From positions 23,820-29,343 of the forward strand of contig DHSR01000042.1 of the NCBI GenBank assembly GCA_002410555.1: DNA of 5,524 bases. The letters are read 5' to 3'. The DNA is from Bacteroidales bacterium UBA5281 (GTDB taxonomy: Bacteria > Bacteroidota > Bacteroidia > Bacteroidales > Lentimicrobiaceae). Each line of letters opens with the position of its first letter. The first letter of the stretch is position 1. This document shows, in pieces, positions 1 through 5,501 of the stretch. The notes below the pieces were generated by a model. That model worked only from the letters and a program-made list of their open reading frames with translations. It was not told where the DNA came from and did no database searches. The position numbers and the translations under genes are program-made.

Positions 1-42
1 ACAGATCACTGATCACAGATTACTGATCACAGATTACTGATC
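1..42. repeat. Tandem 14-mer repeat, three copies, left edge
   Basis: Three consecutive 14-base units occupy 1-14, 15-28 and 29-42. The last two are identical (ACAGATTACTGATC) and the first differs at one base. On the minus strand, the sense strand of the neighbouring gene, each unit splits into two related heptamers, GATCAGT and AATCTGT. The array begins 32 bases beyond the stop codon of the DUF488 gene and may continue past the window edge. A related heptamer array sits downstream of the oxidoreductase gene at the other end. No function is evident. Confidence 0.9.
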
Positions 43-74
43 TTTGTCTCTCCGTTCTCATATATCAAATTCTC

Positions 75-599
75 TCACTCTTTACTATAATCCAGCTTGC
101 CGCCAATTACGCGGGCCGGTCCGGTCCATGGATGTTCTTCTTTTTTGTTAACGGCCATAATGTGCCAAACCGTCCATTTACGCATTTTCAGCCAGTCTGA
201 AATCATGGAGCGGTGGCAACGCCACCAAACGGCTTCGGAACACATATAAGCCGTTCGTTTAACTTCTGCCAGCTTTTCCAGTTCTTTGGCGGCAGTTTCA
301 AATTCTTCGGTTTCCATATAATCGGCATAGCCGCGAAATGCAGTATGCCGCCACCCCATGTTTTTTGAATCTGGCAAGGTTTTCCTGCGACCGCCCAATC
401 CCAACATATGCAAATATTCTATTCCGTTTTCCGGCAAAGATTTGACCAATATTTCCTTGTTAAAATGTGGATACCGTCTCGATCCGGGATAACTGCGGAC
501 ATCAACCACCAGCTCAATGTGAAAAGAATGAAGCATGGCAACAAATTCTTCAAACGAACGGGTAGAATGTCCAATAGTCCAGATTTCTTTATTTTTCAT
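75..599 (-). CDS. DUF488 family protein
   Basis: This 174-residue protein belongs to the DUF488 family, whose biochemical role is not established. The diagnostic motifs are in the expected order: an N-terminal TIGHS (residues 8-12), DVRSYPGSRR (33-42) followed by a conserved Phe (46), LGGRR (68-72), and the family signature C-S-E...R-C-H-R with Cys120, Glu122, Cys128, His129 and Arg130. The conserved Cys, His and Arg residues suggest a binding or catalytic site, but that is inference. No signal peptide or membrane segment is visible, so it is probably cytoplasmic. The length is normal and the gene is intact. It starts with ATG 12 bases after the tag stop codon on the same strand and has no recognisable promoter or Shine-Dalgarno sequence of its own, so it is probably co-transcribed with tag. 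This could hint at a link to nucleic acid damage, but neighbourhood alone does not show it. Confidence 0.93.
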   Translation of the reverse strand: MKNKEIWTIGHSTRSFEEFVAMLHSFHIELVVDVRSYPGSRRYPHFNKEILVKSLPENGIEYLHMLGLGGRRKTLPDSKNMGWRHTAFRGYADYMETEEFETAAKELEKLAEVKRTAYMCSEAVWWRCHRSMISDWLKMRKWTVWHIMAVNKKEEHPWTGPARVIGGKLDYSKE

Positions 600-611
600 A
601 TATGGTCTTTT

Positions 612-1178
612 CTATTCAGCAAGTACATTTTTTCTGAAGCACCCTTCCAGATGATCATTAATCATGCCCGCCGCCTGCATGAACGCATAGCAAATGGTGC
701 TCCCACAGAAGGTGAAACCACGCTTTTTCATGTCTTTGGACATGGCATCTGATTCGGGACTGGTGGTAGGGATTTGTTTGTGATCTGTATAGCGATTAAT
801 GATGGTTTTACCTGAAGTAAATTGCCAGATGTACGCATCGAAAGAACCAAACTCTTTTTGGACTTCCAGGAAGATTTGAGCGTTTTTAATGGTTCCCCTG
901 ATTTTGGCCCGGTTGCGGATAATTGTTGCATCATTCATCAGGCGGTTGAAGTCATCGTCGGCATAAAACGCAATCCGGGTTGCATTAAAATTATGAAATG
1001 CTGCCCGAAAGCCTTCCCGCCGATGCAATATGGTTTTCCAGCTCAGCCCGGCCTGGAAAGCATCCAGCACCAGAAACTCAAAAAGCCTGCGATCATCATG
1101 CAGAGGAACACCCCATTCCTTATCATGATATTCAATCATCAATGGGTCATTGCCAGGCCAGTTGCAGGAGTTTGTCAT
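612..1178 (-). CDS. tag: DNA-3-methyladenine glycosylase I
   Basis: This enzyme removes 3-methyladenine from alkylated DNA, starting base excision repair in the cytoplasm. I chose the ATG at 1178, giving 188 residues, close to the 187 of E. coli Tag. A GTG at 1202 would add eight residues that the family lacks. Numbered from this start, the zinc ligands of E. coli Tag (Cys4, His17, His175, Cys179) correspond to Cys5, His18, His176 and Cys180. The base-pocket residues Tyr16 and Trp46 correspond to Tyr17 and Trp47. Pocket residue Glu38 is replaced by Asp39, a conservative change. Family blocks YHDKEWGVP, FQAGLSW, AKIRGTIKNA and KKRGFTFCGSTICYAFMQA are intact. The start has no Shine-Dalgarno sequence, as is common in Bacteroidota. 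It is the first gene of a likely two-gene operon with the DUF488 gene. I saw no convincing promoter upstream. Confidence 0.96.
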   Translation of the reverse strand: MTNSCNWPGNDPLMIEYHDKEWGVPLHDDRRLFEFLVLDAFQAGLSWKTILHRREGFRAAFHNFNATRIAFYADDDFNRLMNDATIIRNRAKIRGTIKNAQIFLEVQKEFGSFDAYIWQFTSGKTIINRYTDHKQIPTTSPESDAMSKDMKKRGFTFCGSTICYAFMQAAGMINDHLEGCFRKNVLAE

Positions 1179-1314
1179 GGAATGTTTTATAGTTAAGAAC
1201 ACCCACCGGCGCTATTTGGTTGAAGTCTGCATCACATTTCAGTAGATTATCAATCCCAGACCAATAAAAATTAAGGATGCGCAAGACGTGTTGAATATTT
1301 TTCTCTAACATAGC

Positions 1315-1343
1315 TTGCAATTTTTGAATATTTCGTACATTTG
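1315..1343 (+). promoter_or_regulatory. Bacteroidota-type promoter for the tRNA gene
   Basis: TACATTTG at 1336-1343 is an exact match to the Bacteroidota -7 element TAnnTTTG. A TTG at 1315-1317 lies 18 bases upstream of it, close to the usual spacing of the -33 element. Transcription would start near 1348-1350, about 35 bases before the mature tRNA. The assignment rests on the consensus match and on position. Confidence 0.7.
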
Positions 1344-1347
1344 CAGT

Positions 1348-1363
1348 CCCATAGCGATATGGG
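1348..1363 (+). promoter_or_regulatory. Hairpin in the tRNA 5' leader
   Basis: CCCATA (1348-1353) and TATGGG (1358-1363) form a perfect 6-bp stem closed by the tetraloop GCGA, a GNRA-type loop. It falls at the predicted 5' end of the tRNA precursor, 20 bases before the mature tRNA. It could be a leader structure removed by RNase P or, as DNA, a dyad operator. The role is not known. Confidence 0.45.
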
Positions 1364-1383
1364 ATGTAGTTGAAATACTGCAA

Positions 1384-1457
1384 GGGCCTATAGCTCAGTT
1401 GGTTAGAGCACTTGACTCATAATCAAGTGGTCCCTGGTTCAAGTCCAGGTGGGCCCA
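1384..1457 (+). tRNA. tRNA with anticodon CAT, probably tRNA-Ile2 (lysidine type)
   Basis: A complete cloverleaf can be folded. The acceptor stem is 1384-1390 with 1450-1456, with one G-T pair. The D arm starts at 1393. The anticodon stem is CTTGA/TCAAG around the loop CTCATAA, with anticodon CAT at 1418-1420. The T stem is CCTGG/CCAGG, and the discriminator A is at 1457. The genome continues ACCG, so the full CCA end is not encoded and must be added afterwards. CAT can mean initiator Met, elongator Met or Ile2. The first acceptor pair G-C argues against initiator tRNA. Acceptor pairs C4-G69 and C5-G68 are those TilS uses in E. coli to choose tRNA-Ile2 over tRNA-Met for lysidine modification. 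The anticodon arm core GACTCATAATC also equals that of E. coli tRNA-Ile2. The tRNA itself is near certain; Ile2 identity is likely. Confidence 0.95.
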
Positions 1458-1470
1458 CCGGTTTTTAAAG

Positions 1471-1497
1471 AGGCTGCCTCACATGAGCAGCCTTTTT
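1471..1497 (+). terminator. Rho-independent terminator after the tRNA
   Basis: AGGCTGC (1471-1477) pairs perfectly with GCAGCCT (1487-1493) around a 9-base loop, followed by a T run at 1493-1497. It begins 13 bases after the tRNA. The large minus-strand gene converges on this point. In that direction the hairpin is followed only by CTTT and then A residues, so it is a weak terminator candidate for that gene. Confidence 0.85.
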
Positions 1498-1502
1498 AAT
1501 TT

Positions 1503-1637
1503 TCAAAAAGGATATTTCTCAGCAAATTCGCCTCCACCCCACCATATAAATTTGACCAGCCATTCGGGATGTAAAATTCTTTTCAACTGTTTATATAGTC
1601 TTGACATTGCAGGGGCAGTATCTTCAAGAGAAAAAAA
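1503..1637 (-). other. Short open frame, possible gene remnant or small ORF
   Basis: Between the large gene and the tRNA terminator, the minus strand has a 44-codon open stretch ending in TGA at 1503. An ATG at 1607 would give a 34-residue basic, aromatic peptide with Trp-Trp-Gly-Gly-Gly near residues 22-26. It is not recognised, and there is no clear ribosome site. It may be the tail of a lost gene, a tiny gene, or chance. Confidence 0.15.
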
Positions 1638-1667
1638 TTAATCCAATCATACCCACTTCTTTGGATA

Positions 1668-3491
1668 CTATCTTCTTTGTTTATACTCAGGTGGGTATAT
1701 TTTATCCTTTAACCCAAATCTATTTCCCTCAAAAATGGAAAACCGATTTTTGGTATCATTCTTCATACTTGATTTAATACTGTTACCATTAGTATCTGGG
1801 AAAAACTGTAATATATGCTCTGTAATGTTGTTCAAAGTCATGGGATCATCATTTTTTGACAGATACTCGATAATAGAGCCCCGGATGGTTCCGCTTTTTA
1901 TTTGCTTCCATTCAATAAGTGTATATAAACTTTTCATGTTCCTGTAGGTAATATCTTTGTGATGTAAGATACCGCTTTTCAATTGTATAGGTTCTGTAAA
2001 GCGATGGCTGGGGTATAATTTCTTAAATTCTACAAAAATATCGTTCAGGTGCATTGGAGCTCCATTCTTTTTTAAAATTCCATATACTACTTTTGCCACA
2101 TTTACCCGCCTGGCTGCTTTAATCCTAACAAGACCATGTTTGGATTCGGAATTTTGGCCAAACTCATAAAAGAATATATTTCTTATTATTTTGCTGATCT
2201 TTTTAATTTTACTGAAATCGTATTGTATCCAACTTTTAGAATTTATTACATATTCTTCAACGTCTAACAGGTAATTCATATCACTGTTGATTACAATTTC
2301 TTCAATTTCTCCTCTTGCTCTCTCAAAATCAAATATTTCCGGGTATACATTGCTAATTAGAAAAGCATTTTTCCAAATATTTTTTCTGGATCTATCAATG
2401 CCTCCAAAAAGGGTATAATTATTTTTGAGGAAAAATGCGATTATTTGCAACAAAAATGTTCCCGAAAAGCTACTGTTTTCCTGTTTCAAAATATTTTTTA
2501 CTATTTTATCCTGCTCGTTGATGTAATCAATGTCATTAAATTTGTCTAATAAGTATTTCCAATCAGATTGGAACTTAAAAAATGGATAACCACCCACAAA
2601 ATCCCCGGTTTCTTGATTTCTTACTGCTTCACTTTTCAGTTCAAACAATTTATGCACAGCATATGAGTGTATCTGTCTGACTCTTTCTCTCGTATAATTA
2701 TATTTTTGTCCGATTTTTACTAATCTGATTTTTTGAAAATCGTTAAAAACAGGTAATCCTTCTGTGATTATTTTAATTTGTACATTATCCGAACTTCTAA
2801 TAAACTGTTGAAGGATCCATAACATTGGAATATGGTTCTTTTCTTCAATAATTTCACGTACATATTTACTGGTACAAATATCTCCATATTTACATACAGC
2901 TATAGCATAATTTAACTGAGAAGGAGTAATTTCGCTTGCTATAAAATCTTCAAGAAAAATTCTGAGTTTCAGTTGAAAATCCATTAGTCCATTCGCGGAA
3001 TTACTGCGCACATTTCGTATTTTCAACAATTTTTTTTTATTTGCATACAGAAATGATTTAATAAATACCGGAAAAGTTAATTGTAGCAGTATCGTTTTTA
3101 TTTTATTGGTGCATTGATTGAGTAACTTCGTATATTTCAGTTCTATATAATCCATGTAACCATGATCAACATTCTCCAGGCTTTCCAGATATTGATTAAA
3201 GGTAAGCTGGGGATCGCTCATTTTCTTCAGCAAATTCATGGTTTCCATTACTTGTGGAAATTCAATCCGACATAAGTTAATCAACTCCTGATTGGTTGTT
3301 TTACCTGAACTCCTGATATTCATAAAATCCCAGTTCATCTTATAATATGAAACAATGTCATAAAGTGAACCCAACTGTGCATTTTCGCAGCAGTTATATG
3401 CTCGTACTGAGATTTTTTTTGTTTTCAACAACTCATCCAGAGATATGTTATGTGCTTTTTTGTTTAGCATATATCGCAAAATTTTCGCCAT
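1668..3491 (-). CDS. Alpha-CTD / sigma region 4 / HARE-HTH multidomain DNA-binding protein
   Basis: This 607-residue protein is probably a DNA-binding regulator; its targets are unknown. Residues 16-75 resemble the RNA polymerase alpha C-terminal domain. Arg30, Asn33, Cys34 and Gly63 match E. coli alpha Arg265, Asn268, Cys269 and Gly296, which contact UP-element DNA. Residues 140-182 may be a second, degenerate copy. Residues 248-286 form a sigma-70 region 4 helix-turn-helix. Its TRERVRQI (267-274) keeps the equivalents of E. coli sigma-70 Arg584, Glu585, Arg588 and Gln589, which read the -35 element. Residues 464-528 and 538-603 look like two HARE-HTH winged helices, the second ending RFGLKDKIYP like the delta-subunit domain. 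Residues 290-460 are unassigned. No sigma region 2, nuclease, helicase or membrane segment is seen. The ATG at 3491 has no Shine-Dalgarno sequence. GC is about 25-38% in sampled lines, well below tag, suggesting acquisition. It stands alone, convergent with the tRNA. Confidence 0.85.
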   Translation of the reverse strand: MAKILRYMLNKKAHNISLDELLKTKKISVRAYNCCENAQLGSLYDIVSYYKMNWDFMNIRSSGKTTNQELINLCRIEFPQVMETMNLLKKMSDPQLTFNQYLESLENVDHGYMDYIELKYTKLLNQCTNKIKTILLQLTFPVFIKSFLYANKKKLLKIRNVRSNSANGLMDFQLKLRIFLEDFIASEITPSQLNYAIAVCKYGDICTSKYVREIIEEKNHIPMLWILQQFIRSSDNVQIKIITEGLPVFNDFQKIRLVKIGQKYNYTRERVRQIHSYAVHKLFELKSEAVRNQETGDFVGGYPFFKFQSDWKYLLDKFNDIDYINEQDKIVKNILKQENSSFSGTFLLQIIAFFLKNNYTLFGGIDRSRKNIWKNAFLISNVYPEIFDFERARGEIEEIVINSDMNYLLDVEEYVINSKSWIQYDFSKIKKISKIIRNIFFYEFGQNSESKHGLVRIKAARRVNVAKVVYGILKKNGAPMHLNDIFVEFKKLYPSHRFTEPIQLKSGILHHKDITYRNMKSLYTLIEWKQIKSGTIRGSIIEYLSKNDDPMTLNNITEHILQFFPDTNGNSIKSSMKNDTKNRFSIFEGNRFGLKDKIYPPEYKQRR

Positions 3492-3631
3492 GTTTTGTCA
3501 AAAAGAGAATACATGCCGCTGATGGAGTGTGAAGTTATTGTTCTGCGTTTTTTTGCAAAGCACTCAGAATTAAAGTAAGCAAAACAACACTATCATTGCC
3601 AGCCCAGGTAATTTATCCTCCGGCAAATTAA

Positions 3632-3826
3632 TTAGTGTTCGTCTATAAAGTCCAGTATCTTCGTTACGCTCGCCCTCCGAAATGCACATTTACTAAGGCA
3701 ACCTGTGCTTTCCGGGGCCTTGTATGTCTTGATCCTGAACTCTATGAACTGGACACCCCACTTAACAGACGGGTACTCATTATCACTCGCAAAGATATAC
3801 TTATTGCGTTTATATTTGTGTCATAA
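3632..3826. pseudogene. GC-rich patch open on both strands, possible gene or repeat remnant
   Basis: Sampled GC here is 45-55%, against about 25% nearby at 3961-4020. On the minus strand 62 codons are open from 3820 to the TAA at 3632, with no ATG, GTG or TTG near the 5' end. The frame lies between stops and reads like protein, for example KWGVQFIEFRIKTYKAPES. On the plus strand the codon-aligned frame 3635-3826 could start at GTG. Neither product is recognised, and neither has a ribosome-binding site. A fragment of a mobile or repeated element is one explanation. Confidence 0.25.
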
Positions 3827-4278
3827 AATCAACAAAAGGTGTTAATTCCAACCATCATCACAGAAATAGAGTATTGCCATTAAAATAAATATCGGATATA
3901 GCAGCTGCTCCCTTTTTCCTGACCTCCAAAGATAAGATCATTTATTTAATCTTTCTGTCTCTAAAATTTAAATTAATAATTCATGAGCTTAGTATAAAAA
4001 CTCCTTTTGTACCAGTAAGGCACAAAGCCTCACCAAATTTTAATCACTGATATACAAAGTCTTGTGCCACCCGGATACTTCATGTTTTTAATGGCTTTTT
4101 TTATTTATATATTTTTTGACTGAATTCATTCATTGTTGTCCGAAAAAGATCAGGTATTTTTAACTTTACGCTGAAGTGAGAACCTCATTTTTTAATAAAT
4201 ATGTTTCAGGAAACTGCTGTTAAATAAATAATGATTGAATCGGACGGAATATTTATCGGTTATGCTTCATGTTTTTAA

Positions 4279-4398
4279 ATAAAATGGGAGGATAGTGCCC
4301 CGCATTTTAGTAATTCCGGTGTAAAGAAGGCCACTATTCAGGGATTTAAGAAAGCCGTTATGCACCTTTTTGGTGGGAATGCTGTTTATAACCATTGA
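4279..4398 (+). other. Short start-less open frame upstream of the oxidoreductase
   Basis: A 39-codon plus-strand frame runs from the TAA at 4276 to the TGA at 4396-4398, ending 39 bases before the next gene. It reads partly like protein (GFKKAVMHLFGGNAVYNH), but its only ATG is near residue 25. It is not recognised. It could be the decayed tail of a gene, or chance. Confidence 0.12.
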
Positions 4399-4426
4399 TT
4401 ACCGTTTATAAACCGAAGAAAATCGT

Positions 4427-4432
4427 AAGGAG
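4427..4432 (+). promoter_or_regulatory. Shine-Dalgarno site AAGGAG
   Basis: AAGGAG lies five bases before the ATG at 4438 and fixes that start. The other protein genes in the window have no comparable site, so this is a local exception. Confidence 0.75.
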
Positions 4433-4437
4433 ACACA

Positions 4438-5403
4438 ATGAAAGCGATTGTTCATACAAAATATGGCCCACCTGAGGTTGTCAGCATAAGAGCGGTTGCC
4501 AAACCCACGCCCAAAGACAATGAAGTATTGGTTAAAGTATTTGCCTCCACTGTAAACCGCACAGATGCGGGCTTTCGCAGTGCTGTTTATTTTATTTCAC
4601 GGTTTTGGAGTGGATTGTTTCGGCCAAAGATTACTATTTTAGGCTCTGAGTTTGCCGGCAGGATTGAAGAGGTGGGGAAGCTGGTAACTTCTTTCAAAAA
4701 AGGAGACAATGTTTTTGGATACAACGATAAAACTTTTGGTGGTCACGGGGAATATTTAACCATTGGAGAGAATGAGGCCGTTGACTTTTTACCCGCAAAC
4801 ACTGACTTTTACGAGGCGGCGCCCATTACTGAAGGTGCGCACTACGCTTTAAATAACATCAGGGCAGCAAAAACAGAACGGGGACAAAACGTTATGGTAT
4901 ATGGTGCTACCGGAGCCATTGGTTCGGCGGCTGTTCAGCTACTGAAACACATTGGGACAAAGGTTACCGCAGTATGTAATTCAAAGAATGTGGAACTTGT
5001 CAAATCGCTTGGAGCAGATGTAGTAATTGATTATCAAACAAGTGATTTCACAAAAACAAAAACCAAATTTGATTTTATTTTTGATGCCGTGGGCAAAAGT
5101 TCATTTGGTCAGTGCAGGCCCTTGCTGAATAAAAAAGGAATTTATATTTCCACCGAATTGGGTAAAAATTCCGCCAACCTGTTTTTGGCACTCATAACAC
5201 CGCTTGGGGGCGGGAAAAAGGTAAAATTTGCTATTCCTTCCATAAATAAGAAAGAGGTTGTGTACTTAAAAGAATTGGTTGAACAAGGCGTTTACAAACC
5301 ATTGATTGACAGACAATACACCATGGATCAAATCGTGGAGGCATACCATTATGTTGAATCCGGACAAAAAACAGGGAATGTGATATTGAGGATTCATCTG
5401 TGA
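4438..5403 (+). CDS. NAD(P)-dependent oxidoreductase, zinc-free quinone oxidoreductase-like (MDR family)
   Basis: This 321-residue enzyme of the medium-chain dehydrogenase/reductase superfamily should reduce or oxidise a small carbonyl, enone or quinone substrate with a nicotinamide cofactor in the cytoplasm. The substrate cannot be told from sequence. The N-terminal GroES-like half carries GSEFAGRIEEVG (69-80) and KKGDNVFG (87-94). The Rossmann half carries YGATGAIGSAAVQLLK (155-170), followed by LGADVVIDY (191-199) and DFIFDAVG (212-219). The second strand ends in CNSKN (180-184) without an acidic residue, which favours NADP(H). The catalytic zinc site is absent: STVNRTD (37-43) stands where zinc enzymes have a Cys-containing motif. 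It therefore belongs with the quinone oxidoreductase-like branch. An internal stretch with several aromatics (50-62) is typical of this subgroup. The C-terminal KTGNVILRI (311-319) is also typical. Start and length fit, and an AAGGAG site precedes it. It appears monocistronic; the stop codon lies in a repeat array. Confidence 0.93.
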   Translation: MKAIVHTKYGPPEVVSIRAVAKPTPKDNEVLVKVFASTVNRTDAGFRSAVYFISRFWSGLFRPKITILGSEFAGRIEEVGKLVTSFKKGDNVFGYNDKTFGGHGEYLTIGENEAVDFLPANTDFYEAAPITEGAHYALNNIRAAKTERGQNVMVYGATGAIGSAAVQLLKHIGTKVTAVCNSKNVELVKSLGADVVIDYQTSDFTKTKTKFDFIFDAVGKSSFGQCRPLLNKKGIYISTELGKNSANLFLALITPLGGGKKVKFAIPSINKKEVVYLKELVEQGVYKPLIDRQYTMDQIVEAYHYVESGQKTGNVILRIHL

Positions 5404-5425
5404 TCTGTGATCTGTGATCTGTGAT
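5398..5425. repeat. Four tandem CTGTGAT heptamers at the gene's 3' end
   Basis: Four exact copies of CTGTGAT occupy 5398-5404, 5405-5411, 5412-5418 and 5419-5425. The first copy includes the last sense codon (CTG) and the stop codon (TGA) of the oxidoreductase gene. Degenerate heptamer-like sequence continues to about 5460. AGTAATCTGT at 5427-5436 also occurs in the left-edge array, on its minus strand. Confidence 0.9.
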
Positions 5426-5501
5426 TAGTAATCTGTTGATTCGTTGATTTGCTGAGTGGTTGAGAAATCAATTCGCGCTAATCCGTGTAATTTGCGGTTA
5501 A

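Larger units (their letters stand above)
3492..4437. other. Long stretch without a convincing gene, mostly AT-rich
   Basis: This interval separates the divergent large minus-strand gene and the plus-strand oxidoreductase gene, so both promoters should lie in it. I found no good TAnnTTTG promoter for either. It holds a GC-rich patch open on both strands (about 3632-3826) and a 10-base palindrome AGCAGCTGCT at 3900-3909. A 7-bp inverted repeat, GGCACAA at 4019-4025 and TTGTGCC at 4062-4068, has too long a loop to be a clear terminator. A 39-codon frame without a start lies at 4279-4398. Around 3960-4010 the GC content falls to about 25%. The interval may include decayed genes. Confidence 0.6.

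Noticed and set aside
408..1196. Open frames in other phases across the DUF488 and tag genes
   Set aside because: They are shadows of two genes with clear family motifs and have no motifs of their own.
1179..1202. GTG-initiated extension of tag by eight residues
   Set aside because: The ATG at 1178 gives the usual family length and puts the first zinc-binding Cys at position 5, as in E. coli Tag (position 4).
1147..1383. Minus-strand 78-codon open frame upstream of and overlapping the tag start
   Set aside because: It begins at the very edge of the tRNA gene, runs through the tRNA promoter on the opposite strand, overlaps 32 bases of tag in another frame, and has no ribosome site or recognisable family. 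A shorter version from an ATG at 1311 (54 aa) cannot be fully excluded.
1384..1457. tRNA-Met identity for the CAT anticodon
   Set aside because: The acceptor pairs C4-G69 and C5-G68 and the anticodon arm match tRNA-Ile2 better. The closed first G-C pair excludes a typical initiator. Elongator Met remains a minor possibility.
1440..1460. Attachment-site duplication of the tRNA 3' end
   Set aside because: I saw no second copy of the tRNA 3' sequence and no integrase in the window.
1735..1947. Plus-strand open frame inside the 3' part of the large gene
   Set aside because: It lies antisense to the HARE-HTH-like coding region and shows no family features. The plus-strand frame at 3347-3532 is rejected for the same reason.
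1668..3491. Large gene as a true sigma factor
   Set aside because: Only region 4 is recognisable. There is no region 2 for -10 recognition or core polymerase binding, and the other domains are not those of sigma factors.
4019..4068. Terminator or riboswitch from the GGCACAA/TTGTGCC inverted repeat
   Set aside because: A 7-bp stem with a 36-base loop and no T run is too weak, and no riboswitch core is recognisable.
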